From Phycisphaera sp. (GTDB lineage Bacteria > Planctomycetota > Phycisphaerae > Phycisphaerales > Zrk34), in the NCBI GenBank assembly GCA_016125285.1, contig WGMA01000002.1:62001-126000 (forward strand): a stretch of 64,000 bases of DNA, read 5' to 3'. A model generated the notes under the pieces. The model was not told the origin of the DNA. It saw only the letters and a program-made list of their open reading frames with translations, and searched no databases. The translations under genes were made by a program, and so were the position numbers. Positions 18,508 through 26,181 of this stretch are shown one piece after another (position 1 is the stretch's first letter; the number at the start of each line of letters is the position of its first letter).

Positions 18508-20511
18508 TTAATTCGCATTCTCATTTTGAGAGCCTGGCGGGGCGGTCTCGGCCAGCTTCTGGTGCTGCGCGGCGAGGGCGTCCTGGCCGACGTGTCGGTA
18601 AGCCTCCGCAAGTGCCTTGTGCAGCTGGGGTTGGCCACGCATTGCGACGAGAGCGGCTTCGAGGTCCGGGATGGCGTTCTCCCAGCGTTCCATGGTCACG
18701 AGCACCTGTCCGCGGGTCTCGCGGTAGCGGGGGTTGCCGGGGTCCATCTTCAGGGCGTCGTCGATGGCCTTGAGGGCGCGTGTCATGTCGGGCGGGCTGG
18801 CTCGCATCTCCGCCCAGGCGAGGTTGTTGGCGATGAGAGCGGATCGCGGCTCGAGGTCGCGCGCGGCGCGGAGGTGGAGGCGGGCTTCTTCGTCCGACCC
18901 GCGGAGGATCGCGTCGGTGCCGATCATGAAGTGCGCCGCGGCGGTCGCTTCGCCGCGTGCGAGCATCTCGTTGAGCAGGGCGGCGACGTCCGGGCCGAGA
19001 TCCTTCGACGTGCGGCGCAGTTCGAGCAGCCGCTCGATGGCCACGGCGTCCCACGGCGAATAGGTCAGGGCCGATCGCAGCAGCGTGAGTCGGCCGCGCC
19101 GTTGCTCAGCGGTCTGTGCGGTCTTGATCACGTCGTCCCACCAGTTGGTGTAGGTGCGCGCCAGGGCGTTGGCGAGCAGCGGCGCGGGTGATTTCTTCCA
19201 CTCGCTTTCGAGCATCGCCACGGCGTGCTCGTGATCGCCGAGCGCCGACGACGCGTCGGCGGCGAGCAGCCGCCACTTCAGCGTGGTCGTGTCCTGCGCG
19301 AGCCGCGCTTCGTAGTCATCCGCCGCGGCCTGGGCGACGCGCCGCGCGCCCTCTTCGTCACCCGCGGCGCGGTACACGCGCGCCAACTCGCTGCGTATCT
19401 CCGGTCGCTGTTCGGCGACGGTCGCCAGGTGCGGCACGGCTTCGGCCGGTTGACCCAGCGCGCGGTACGCGTTGCCGAGCACGAAGTGGTCGTCTGTCGT
19501 GAGGTTCTTCTTGGTCTTGAGCACCTCGATGGCCTGACGCAGCCACCGCGCGGCGATCGCCTGGCCGAGCCCCTCGGTGGTCGCACGCTGGTACTGCAGC
19601 AACGCCAGCGCCGACTTGAACGGCCCGGCCGGCTGCAGCACCACGCCGTCGTGCAGCACCTGCTCGGCGCGGCCGCGATCGCCGATGAGGTTCAGCGCGT
19701 CTGCGTACTGCAGCCGCGCGTCGCGCTGGTTGGGGTGAGCGGCGACGCGTCGCCCCAACGCCTCGGCGGCCGATCGCGCGAACGGCAACGCCGCGTCACG
19801 CTGCCCGCGCCCGTTCAGCAGGCTCGCCAGCTCCAGCGCCGCCACCGGGCTGCCGCTCGCGGCGCGCCGCCAGTGCTGCTCGGCACGCTCGGGACGCTCG
19901 GTCGCCATGCAGATGCGCCCCATCAGCAGGTGCGCGTCCGCGTTGTCCGGCTCGTCCCTGAGGCAACGCAGCAGGTGCGCCTCGGCACGCTGCATCGCGT
20001 CGGTGTCACCGGGCGCCGCGGCCCGGAGGATGTTCTGCGCCACCAACGCGTGCGCCGCGGCATACCCGCTGTCGTCGTCCGGCGCCAGCGACCGAAGCAG
20101 CGCCGCGGCGTGCGCGCGCTGGTCGAGGTTCTGCAGCGTCACCGCCAGACCGTATCGATAGCGTTGGCTGGCAACGTCATCGGCGACCAGCCGCCGGTAG
20201 CACACGCGGGCCGTCTCGTAGTTGCCCTCCGACAGCGCCAGCGCGCCGACCTGTTCGTAGCGGTTGCGCAGCGACGGGTTGTTCCACGCCACGGCGGAGA
20301 CCCACATCGCCGCGCCGAGCGCCGCCAGCATCGGGAACGCCTGCATCAGGTAGAGCGGCTGGGCGGGCAGCAGACGGCGCAACCGCTTGTACGCGCCGTA
20401 AAACCGGGCGGGGCTGATCCGCACACGCGACAACGGTTCGAGCCGGGTCTTCAGCCAGCTGGCCGCCCGCTTCGTAGGGCCGCGTCGGTTTTTGCGGTTG
20501 CGCTTCGCCAT
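18508..20511 (-). CDS. Membrane-anchored TPR-repeat protein of the exosortase cluster
   Basis: The 667-residue product has a very basic N-terminus, one membrane segment near residues 55-76 (YLMQAFPMLAALGAAMWVSA), and then TPR repeats over almost its whole length. Examples are YEQVGALALSEGNYETARVC, ADAHLLMGRICMATERPERA, and near the C-terminus NPRYRETRGQVLVTMERWEN. Its start lies three bases after the exosortase stop, so the two are almost certainly translationally coupled. Large TPR proteins accompany exosortases in several EPS/PEP-CTERM loci and probably act as periplasmic scaffolds. Exact function unknown. Confidence 0.85.
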   Translation of the reverse strand: MAKRNRKNRRGPTKRAASWLKTRLEPLSRVRISPARFYGAYKRLRRLLPAQPLYLMQAFPMLAALGAAMWVSAVAWNNPSLRNRYEQVGALALSEGNYETARVCYRRLVADDVASQRYRYGLAVTLQNLDQRAHAAALLRSLAPDDDSGYAAAHALVAQNILRAAAPGDTDAMQRAEAHLLRCLRDEPDNADAHLLMGRICMATERPERAEQHWRRAASGSPVAALELASLLNGRGQRDAALPFARSAAEALGRRVAAHPNQRDARLQYADALNLIGDRGRAEQVLHDGVVLQPAGPFKSALALLQYQRATTEGLGQAIAARWLRQAIEVLKTKKNLTTDDHFVLGNAYRALGQPAEAVPHLATVAEQRPEIRSELARVYRAAGDEEGARRVAQAAADDYEARLAQDTTTLKWRLLAADASSALGDHEHAVAMLESEWKKSPAPLLANALARTYTNWWDDVIKTAQTAEQRRGRLTLLRSALTYSPWDAVAIERLLELRRTSKDLGPDVAALLNEMLARGEATAAAHFMIGTDAILRGSDEEARLHLRAARDLEPRSALIANNLAWAEMRASPPDMTRALKAIDDALKMDPGNPRYRETRGQVLVTMERWENAIPDLEAALVAMRGQPQLHKALAEAYRHVGQDALAAQHQKLAETAPPGSQNENAN

Positions 20512-20514
20512 CGG

Positions 20515-22158
20515 TTACCGCGTGCCCTCCGTACCCGTGGCGCCGCCGTTCTTCTCACGCCACCGGCGCGACCCGACATTCACCGCCTGCTCGAACAGCG
20601 GCTTGGCCTGATTGATCATCTCCGGCGACAGCGGCGCGAACGACTCGACCATCACCTGGATCTGCACGTACACGCCCGACTCGACCAGCCCCGCGCGCTT
20701 CAGCCGGTGCTCGAGCATCGTGACCGGCGCGTCGGCCAGCTGCGTCGGGGCGGTCGACTCGCCGCCGCGATCCACCAGCGTGAACAGCACCGCGGCGTGC
20801 TGCTGAAGCTCGGGCTTGGCGAGGTCCGCCACGATCATCGACGCCGACGCGCCCGTCGCGCCATCGCTCGTGTCGAACGTTCGCCCGCCCTGCGTCCAGC
20901 CCTCGAGGCGGTAGCAGTTGATCACGTCGTGCCACCGGTCGAACGGGTAGTCGAACGACACCGTCGCCTGCATCAGGTCGCTCTGGTAGACCCACTGCTG
21001 CGAGTGTTGGCCGAACGCCGAGTCCGGCGCGCGATCCACCGTCTTGAACTTCACGCGGCGCCACGGCCCGACCGTTTCCGGCAACGCGTCCTCGCCGAGT
21101 GTCGGCAGCACCGGTGCGTTGCGGGTCGACGGCGCCGACGCGTGCGTCAGCGAGATCGCCGCAAGCTGAACGACCGCCAGCAGCGCGAACGCGGCGGTCC
21201 ACGCCGTGGCGGCGCGTCCGCCGATCGGCCACGTGTGAGCGATCCGCGCCTCGCGTCGGCCGTGACGCGAAGTGGCGTAGATGTCCGTCGTCCACGCGCC
21301 GAAGTAGCAAACCAGCCGGTCCGTGCTCCACGTCAGGATCATCGCCAGCGCGAAACACGCCAGCCCCAGCATCGCGTGACGCACCGCGTGATCCTCCGCC
21401 GAAGCGAACGACGGGTACACCGTCGAGACCGTGATCCGCACGACGTTGGCCATGATCACGACCACCGGCGTCAGCGCCATCACCGCCACGGCGTGCCACC
21501 ACGGCCGGCGCGTCCACAGCACGAAGAACAACGCGACCGCCAGCAGGCTGAACAGCGAGTTGATCCCGCTGCACGCCTCCTCAACGGTCACGCTTCGATT
21601 GGGCAGCTCGATCGTGATGCCCTCGAGGCCGTGGATCACGCCCATCGCGTCGAGCGTCCGGCTCGCCAGCACGCTGGACGCCTGTTGCAGGTGCAGCGTC
21701 ACCGGTTCGTCGAGCGACAGCGGCAGCCGGAGGAACGTGGCGAGCATCAGCCACGCGGGCAGCATCGCGATCAGCAACGCGCGTCCGCCGAGGTGGTGCG
21801 CCGCCGTGGCCAGCGCGATCAGCAACGCCGCCATGCCCAGCCAGGGCGAGTGCATCAACGCGCCGGTCAGCAGCAGCGTCATCGCCGCCGCGTAACCCAC
21901 GACGTTCCACACGGGCGACCCCGGCTGCACGATCGCGGTCCGCGCCCACGCGCGACGCGCCAGCAGAAACGCGCCGAGGATCGACAGCGGAAAGAACTGG
22001 TAGTAGGGCGAACGCCACAGCCCCATGAGGTACAGCGCGATCAGCGGCGCGTGCGCCAGCAGCACCATACCGAACACCCCGACCCACGCGCCGCGCGTAC
22101 CGGCCGCCGGTGCGTTCATCCCCTGGTTGTCATCGCTGTCGCGTGACGTCGTATCCAA
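20515..22158 (-). CDS. xrtU: Exosortase (planctomycete XrtU-like) with C-terminal EpsI-like domain
   Basis: The 547-residue integral membrane transpeptidase would process PEP-CTERM proteins. Residues 25-280 hold about eight membrane helices. The catalytic set is visible: C196 in VEEACSGINSL, R241 in ANVVRITV, and a histidine in DHAVRHAMLG (H261 best placed). Residues 330-530 form a soluble EpsI-type domain (LPETVGPWRRVKF, FDYPFDRWHDVINCY), giving the fused architecture known from planctomycete exosortases. The TTG start at 22158 has GGGGAG nine bases upstream; ATG at 22119 is the alternative. The XrtU subtype is inferred from length and likely phylum. It heads the cluster with the TPR and PEP-CTERM genes. 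Confidence 0.88.
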   Translation of the reverse strand: MDTTSRDSDDNQGMNAPAAGTRGAWVGVFGMVLLAHAPLIALYLMGLWRSPYYQFFPLSILGAFLLARRAWARTAIVQPGSPVWNVVGYAAAMTLLLTGALMHSPWLGMAALLIALATAAHHLGGRALLIAMLPAWLMLATFLRLPLSLDEPVTLHLQQASSVLASRTLDAMGVIHGLEGITIELPNRSVTVEEACSGINSLFSLLAVALFFVLWTRRPWWHAVAVMALTPVVVIMANVVRITVSTVYPSFASAEDHAVRHAMLGLACFALAMILTWSTDRLVCYFGAWTTDIYATSRHGRREARIAHTWPIGGRAATAWTAAFALLAVVQLAAISLTHASAPSTRNAPVLPTLGEDALPETVGPWRRVKFKTVDRAPDSAFGQHSQQWVYQSDLMQATVSFDYPFDRWHDVINCYRLEGWTQGGRTFDTSDGATGASASMIVADLAKPELQQHAAVLFTLVDRGGESTAPTQLADAPVTMLEHRLKRAGLVESGVYVQIQVMVESFAPLSPEMINQAKPLFEQAVNVGSRRWREKNGGATGTEGTR

Positions 22159-22200
22159 TTCTGAGTTCTCCCCCCAAATGGGATCACTACAAGCTTATCC

Positions 22201-22229
22201 AAATTATGACTGCACCCGCAGCGAGTCAA
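22201..22229 (-). promoter_or_regulatory. Candidate promoter of the exosortase operon
   Basis: On the minus strand TTGACT (22224-22229) is followed by CATAAT at 15 bases or TAATTT at 17 bases. The site lies in a locally AT-rich stretch about 40 bases before the exosortase start. Confidence 0.5.
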
Positions 22230-22323
22230 TGGCTTTAGCGCATCATATTGATAGTCATCGGATTATGCTGACGGCGAACGCCGCCGGAGGCTCCGGCGAT
22301 GCCCCGACGGCGTCGAACTGCAA

Positions 22324-22396
22324 TAGCCCCGGCAGGATTTGAACCTGCGACCAAGCGATTATGAGTCGCGTGCTCTGACCGCTGAGCTACGGGGCC
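22324..22396 (-). tRNA. tRNA-Ile (anticodon CAT, lysidine type)
   Basis: A 73-nt cloverleaf was read by eye: acceptor GGCCCCG/CGGGGCT, D-loop, an anticodon loop CTCATAA and a T-arm GGTTCAAATCC. The anticodon is CAT. The anticodon arm and variable region are virtually identical to E. coli ileX, so this is read as the minor isoleucine tRNA whose C34 becomes lysidine to decode AUA, rather than methionine tRNA. No CCA is encoded. Confidence 0.88.
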
Positions 22397-22479
22397 GGTC
22401 GTGTCTCTGTGTGATTATGGCCGCTCGGCGACGCTCCCGCCACAAGCGGCGGATCATTCCGTGACCACGTGTTGCCGCG

Positions 22480-23169
22480 TCACCCGCCGCGCGACCCGTC
22501 GCGGTGCAGCATCGCCGGTCGCCACGTCCGCCCCGACCGACGCAGCAACGCCAGCACCACCCACGCCACCGTCAGGCAGCTGAACGTCACCAACGCCCCG
22601 AAGTCCGCCTCGACCGTCACGTCCGGCCCGTGGTTCACGCCGAAGTCCGTCCCCACCAGCACCGCGTGCGCCAGCACCACGAACAGCATCACGTACACCA
22701 GGCTGTGCACCCGTTTCCACTTCCGCCCGCCCATCTTCTTCACCGACGCGTCGCGGCTCGTGAACCCCAGCACCAGCATGATCGCCATCGCCGCCGTGCC
22801 CAGCACCAGGCCGATCACCCACATCGCGCCCGGCGTGTAGAACTCATGCCAGTCCCGCCGCAGCACCGACCAGTCATAACACGTCACGTGCGCCAGCGCG
22901 TTGAGCAACGCCATCACGCCCACCGCACGACGCCCGTACATCAGCGTCGGCCGCAGCGGCAGCCCCGGCACCACCATCGTCAGCGGCCCGATCAGCATCG
23001 CCGCGATCAGCCACCCCAGCGCCCACAGCCCGTACAACTGCCGCGCCGTCACCAACTGCACGCCGCGATTGTCGCTGTCCATCAGCGCCACGATCGCCAC
23101 CGCCGCCATCGCGACGAGCCCCGCCGCGTAAACAATCCCGCGCGCCGATCGCATGTGCCAGGGTTTCAT
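22480..23169 (-). CDS. MsrQ/YedZ-like ferric-reductase transmembrane protein
   Basis: The 229-residue product has about six membrane helices. The core (YGRRAVGVMALLNALAHVTC, then KWKRVHSLVYVMLFVVLAHA) carries paired histidines placed like the heme ligands of the ferric-reductase-like domain. MsrQ is the heme b membrane partner of the periplasmic methionine sulfoxide reductase MsrP; no msrP gene is present in this window. The fit is by motif and topology, so it might be another cytochrome b561-like protein. The closest neighbours are a tRNA gene and a toxin-antitoxin pair, neither of which suggests an operon. Confidence 0.7.
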   Translation of the reverse strand: MKPWHMRSARGIVYAAGLVAMAAVAIVALMDSDNRGVQLVTARQLYGLWALGWLIAAMLIGPLTMVVPGLPLRPTLMYGRRAVGVMALLNALAHVTCYDWSVLRRDWHEFYTPGAMWVIGLVLGTAAMAIMLVLGFTSRDASVKKMGGRKWKRVHSLVYVMLFVVLAHAVLVGTDFGVNHGPDVTVEADFGALVTFSCLTVAWVVLALLRRSGRTWRPAMLHRDGSRGG

Positions 23170-23223
23170 GGCTCGATCATCCGGTGTGTGGTGTGAGATT
23201 GGTGCGACGTCGCACGGAATTCG

Positions 23224-23643
23224 TCAGAGGAACAGCGATGGCTCAACACGAAAACGATCGGCGAGCACCTTGATGTGCGCCTTGCTCAGCTCACGCTCGC
23301 CGCGGAGGATTTTGGAGCCCAGCGAGCGATTGCCCAGCAGTTCACCGAGGTCGGAGCGGTTCATGCCATTCTCCTCCATGAGGAACGCCAACGCGTCCAC
23401 GGGCGTCATCTTCTCGAACGCGTCGACGTGGTGCTTCGCCTCGTAGTCGCGGATGAGCACCGACCACGTGCGACGGTACGTCTTCTGCCCGACGGACGGC
23501 TTGGGGATCGACGTCAGCGCGTTCATCAACTCCATCGCGTTGTCGTACGCCACCCGATCGGTAATGACCATTGGCGGCCGATAAGCGACGAGGTCGTGGT
23601 ACGATCGGGGCAGCTTCTTTGCAGTGTTCAGCGTGGTTGCCAT
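23224..23643 (-). CDS. higA: HigA-type antitoxin with helix-turn-helix
   Basis: The 139-residue product has a C-terminal Xre-type helix-turn-helix (GMNRSDLGELLGNRSLGSKI, about residues 94-114, then LRGERELSKAHIKVLADRF). Its N-terminal 80 residues are probably the toxin-binding part. It starts 11 bases after the toxin stop, with GGGAGAG as ribosome site, so ATG at 23643 is preferred over the longer overlapping frame. In HigBA systems the toxin gene comes first, as here. The antitoxin would neutralise HigB and repress the operon through the palindrome next to higB. Confidence 0.87.
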   Translation of the reverse strand: MATTLNTAKKLPRSYHDLVAYRPPMVITDRVAYDNAMELMNALTSIPKPSVGQKTYRRTWSVLIRDYEAKHHVDAFEKMTPVDALAFLMEENGMNRSDLGELLGNRSLGSKILRGERELSKAHIKVLADRFRVEPSLFL

Positions 23644-23654
23644 CGTCTCTCCCG

Positions 23655-23963
23655 TCAGAGGGCGTCTTTCCATGTGTCCTTGTCGTACTCGGCGTGAGTC
23701 ATGATCGCCTTGACGATCAGCTCTTGCTCTTCGTAATCAATCAACGCGACGAGCCGGTGATTGTTCCCGCCGATGTTGAACACCGTCACGGTCACGCCGC
23801 TGGCGACCCGCACGGCATCGGCGCTCCTGAACGTGTTGCGGACGTCCATCATGCTGGACCACGCGGCCGCCTCCGCCACCTGGAGCCAGCGGGCCATCGG
23901 CGATCGAGCGTTGGCGTGTTCGTCGGCGTAGTCGCTCAAGATGCCCCGGCCAATGACTTCCAC
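23655..23963 (-). CDS. higB: HigB-type mRNA interferase toxin
   Basis: The 102-residue protein fits the HigB/RelE-like fold used for ribosome-dependent mRNA cleavage. Visible features are an N-terminal MEVIGRGILSDYADEHANAR helix, a central TVTVFNIGGNNHRLVALIDY strand pair with conserved basic residues, and a C-terminal IMTHAEYDKDTWK motif characteristic of the HigB_toxin family. The first possible codon is GTG at 23963, which abuts the operator palindrome; the nearest upstream ATGs are out of frame or run into stops. It forms a two-gene operon with higA. Confidence 0.87.
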   Translation of the reverse strand: MEVIGRGILSDYADEHANARSPMARWLQVAEAAAWSSMMDVRNTFRSADAVRVASGVTVTVFNIGGNNHRLVALIDYEEQELIVKAIMTHAEYDKDTWKDAL

Positions 23964-23986
23964 GATGAGTACATTATGTACTCATC
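23964..23986. promoter_or_regulatory. Perfect palindrome, probable HigA operator
   Basis: GATGAGTACA (23964-23973) and TGTACTCATC (23977-23986) form a perfect 10-bp inverted repeat with a TTA spacer. It directly abuts the higB start codon in a locally AT-rich patch. Its position and symmetry fit autorepression by a dimeric HTH antitoxin. Confidence 0.7.
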
Positions 23987-24029
23987 GCCGGCGATTGTCA
24001 AACGCCAAAGTGCTGGATGTGTCTGGTTG

Positions 24030-24803
24030 TCAGGCGTCCGACGGTTCGCCGAACGCCGCGTCAACCAGCCGCTGAAGAACCGACGCCGAGGCGCGCAGCG
24101 CGTGGTCGACGCGTGACGACGCCGGGGTTGCGTCGGGATTCACCTCGACGGTCATCGGTTTGCCCGCGATCGCCGCGTCGATCAGACCCGCGGCGGGGTA
24201 TACCACCGCGCTGGTGCCCACCGTGAAGAACAGGTCGCACGACCCGGCCTCGTTGCGGCCCTGCGACAGCTGCACCATCGGCAGCGACTCGCCGAACCAC
24301 ACGACGCCCGGCCGCCGCGCGCCGCCGCAGTCGCACAGAGGCGGGTACGACGCGAACGGCTCGCCGCCGACGTCCTGCGACTTGCTGCAAGACACGCAAC
24401 GCCACTCGAACAGCGTGCCGTGCAACTCGAGCACGCGTTGGCTGCCGGCACGTTGATGCAGCCGGTCGACGTTCTGCGTCACGAGCGTGAACTTCCCGCC
24501 GCGCGCCAGCACGTGCTTCTCCATCTCGACGAGCGCGACGTGTCCGGCGTTGGGCTGACAGCTCCAACACTTCTCCCGTCGCCAGTCGTACCAGCGTGTG
24601 ACGAGTTCCGGGTCGGCGGCGAACGCCTCGGGCGTGGCCAGTTGCATCGGGTCGAACTTCGCCCACAGCCCGGTCATCGCGTCGCGAAACGTGGGGATGC
24701 CACTCTCCGCCGACGTGCCGGCCCCGCTGAGGACCACGACGTGATTCGCGGCGCGCAGGCGCTCGACAATCGGCCACTTGATGTCGGGTTCGCGGTCGTT
24801 CAC
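24030..24803 (-). CDS. cobB: Sir2-family NAD-dependent protein deacylase
   Basis: The 257-residue product carries the sirtuin signature set: VVVLSGAGTSAESGIPTFRD (NAD-binding GAGxS), VTQNVDRLHQRAG, the catalytic histidine in LELHGTLFEWRC, four zinc cysteines (RCVSC and LCDCGG), and PGVVWFGESLP. It removes acyl groups from lysines using NAD+. GTG at 24803 with AGAGGA about seven bases upstream is preferred as start. A longer frame from 24896 would add residues encoded by the neighbouring palindromic repeat (PHPNPLPSRERE) and was rejected. It is followed, after a 43-base gap, by higB on the same strand, with no functional link evident. Confidence 0.9.
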   Translation of the reverse strand: MNDREPDIKWPIVERLRAANHVVVLSGAGTSAESGIPTFRDAMTGLWAKFDPMQLATPEAFAADPELVTRWYDWRREKCWSCQPNAGHVALVEMEKHVLARGGKFTLVTQNVDRLHQRAGSQRVLELHGTLFEWRCVSCSKSQDVGGEPFASYPPLCDCGGARRPGVVWFGESLPMVQLSQGRNEAGSCDLFFTVGTSAVVYPAAGLIDAAIAGKPMTVEVNPDATPASSRVDHALRASASVLQRLVDAAFGEPSDA

Positions 24804-24823
24804 GCGAAATCCTCTGTTGCACT

Positions 24824-24959
24824 CCCTCTCCCTGGAAGGGAGAGGGTTGGGGTGAGGGTCGAGCCATCGAACACGGCGCCTGCTTTGCAAATCCATGCCG
24901 TGTTCGATGATCCATCCCCCTCACCCAGCCTCTCCCCCACTTGGGGGAGAGGGGTTTTT
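24824..24959. repeat. Composite palindromic intergenic repeat
   Basis: Two copies of a CCCTCTCCC..GGGAGAGGG hairpin (24824-24846 and 24929-24952) with GGTGAGGG/CCCTCACCC-type extensions face each other. They enclose a second inverted repeat, ATCGAACACGGC at 24866-24877 and GCCGTGTTCGAT at 24897-24908. The whole is about 136 bases. Translations such as PHPNPLPSRERE and SPPSGGEAG are typical of dispersed intergenic palindromes found in many bacteria. It separates truB from the sirtuin gene, overlaps the 3' end of truB, and may act as a transcription terminator. Confidence 0.75.
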
Positions 24960-25667
24960 CGTCCCCGGCGTCGGCACGACGTCATTATCCGTGATTGGCT
25001 CGGCGATGTCGTCCAGCGGCGTGGCCATGTCGATCGTGTATTCGCCGATCGCCGTGCGGCGCAGCGCGGTCAGGTAGCCGCCCGTGCCGAGCGCCTCGCC
25101 GATCTGGCGCGCCAGCGAGCGGATGTACGTGCCCTTGCCGCAGGTGATGCGCAGGTCGAGCATCGGCCAGTCGTAGCGCAGCAGGTCGATGCGGTCGATG
25201 CGGACGGGGCGCTTGGGCAGCTCGATGTCGGAGCCCTGACGCGCGAGCTTGTAGGCGCGCTGGCCGTTGACCTTGATCGCCGAGTACAGCGGCGGCGCCT
25301 GCTGGATGTCGCCGGTGAGGTCGTCGAGCGCGGCGCGCACGTCGGCCTCGCTCGGCGGGGCGGCGATGTCAACCGGCTCGCGCTCGCCCTCGGCGTCGTC
25401 GGTGTTCGTGAACGCCGAGAGATCCACCGTCGTCTCGTACACCTTCGTCTGCCCCATCAACTGATCGACGGCCTTGGTCGCGTTGCCGAGACAGACGATC
25501 AGCACGCCGGTCGCCAGCGGGTCGAGCGTGCCCGCGTGACCGGTTTTGCAGTTGCCGGCCCGACGTCGCACGACGCGGCAGACGTCCATGGACGTGACGC
25601 CGAGCGGCTTGTCGACGATGAGCAGACCGTGGAGCGTGGTGTTGTCGTAGCGGACGCGTCGTCCCAT
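24921..25667 (-). CDS. truB: tRNA pseudouridine-55 synthase
   Basis: The 248-residue enzyme converts U55 of the tRNA T-loop to pseudouridine. LHGLLIVDKPLGVTSMDVCR opens the fold, and the catalytic aspartate lies in GHAGTLDPLATGVLIV (about residue 48). Further family motifs are PPLYSAIKVNGQRAYKLAR and CGKGTYIRSLARQIGEALG. ATG at 25667 (MGRRVRYDN) begins just before the conserved core; upstream residues in the frame are not TruB-like. The last dozen residues (ending SPPSGGEAG) are encoded by the palindromic repeat, which also supplies the stop codon. Confidence 0.93.
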   Translation of the reverse strand: MGRRVRYDNTTLHGLLIVDKPLGVTSMDVCRVVRRRAGNCKTGHAGTLDPLATGVLIVCLGNATKAVDQLMGQTKVYETTVDLSAFTNTDDAEGEREPVDIAAPPSEADVRAALDDLTGDIQQAPPLYSAIKVNGQRAYKLARQGSDIELPKRPVRIDRIDLLRYDWPMLDLRITCGKGTYIRSLARQIGEALGTGGYLTALRRTAIGEYTIDMATPLDDIAEPITDNDVVPTPGTKNPSPPSGGEAG

Positions 25668-25727
25668 GCGTATCGCCTTCGCGCGTGTGTGACATCCGTG
25701 CCGCGCGGCGGGCGCAGCGGGGGTCGC

Positions 25728-25755
25728 TTTACATCCGGACATTATGGCATAGGAT
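25728..25755 (+). promoter_or_regulatory. Possible promoter of tRNA-Ser
   Basis: TTTACA (25728-25733), a 16-base spacer and TAGGAT (25750-25755) lie about 50 bases before the tRNA in a locally AT-rich stretch. The match is moderate. The same gap must also hold the truB promoter on the other strand. Confidence 0.35.
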
Positions 25756-25806
25756 ATGGCGGCGCGGGACGGCCCGCGGGCCGCCTCGGCGAAGGCCGAA
25801 GGTATT

Positions 25807-25893
25807 GGAGCGGTGTCCGAGCGGCTGAAGGAACACGACTGGAAATCGTGTGTACGGGCAACCGTACCGAGGGTTCGAATCCCTCCCGCTCCG
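25807..25893 (+). tRNA. tRNA-Ser (anticodon GGA)
   Basis: An 87-nt type II cloverleaf with acceptor GGAGCGG/CCGCTCC, anticodon GGA at 25841-25843 in loop CTGGAAA, a long variable arm (GTACGGGCAACCGTAC) and T-arm GGGTTCGAATCCC. Discriminator G, no encoded CCA. It reads UCC and UCU serine codons. Confidence 0.95.
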
Positions 25894-26070
25894 TTTTGCT
25901 TCCCAGCAGGGCGAAGCGTGATGCATGGCGGTCGGCTAATCCAGAGTCGACCGCCGTTTGTGTCACGCGGAGGCGCACGCCTGCTGGGGGGTGTTTCCGG
26001 CGAGAGTCAGCGTGCGACAGGGCGGCGACACGCCGCGTTTGGTGTCCGCTGGTTTTTTCGCCCGACGTGG

Positions 26071-26079
26071 TGCTATACT
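26071..26079 (+). promoter_or_regulatory. Extended -10 promoter element
   Basis: TGCTATACT is an extended -10 box (TGn-TATACT) about 100 bases upstream of the discoidin-like gene and the most promoter-like sequence between the tRNA and that gene. No clear -35 element was found. Confidence 0.4.
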
Positions 26080-26181
26080 TTTACCCCGATTTCGGACGGC
26101 GAGGGACTCGCAAGCGGTGTGGTCCCACGCATTCCCCCACCGAACCCGACCGCACGACTTTTATTCGCAAGGAGTAGACCG

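Noticed and set aside
19225-22146. 973-residue plus-strand frame opposite the exosortase cluster
   Set aside because: Arg/His/Gln-rich shadow of the exosortase and TPR genes with no domain-like features.
22324-22396. tRNA-Met for the CAT-anticodon tRNA
   Set aside because: The anticodon arm and following bases match the ileX type tRNA-Ile rather than elongator or initiator tRNA-Met, although the anticodon alone cannot decide.
24804-24896. N-terminal extension of the sirtuin
   Set aside because: These codons come from the palindromic repeat (PHPNPLPSRERE) and a better start with a ribosome site exists at 24803.
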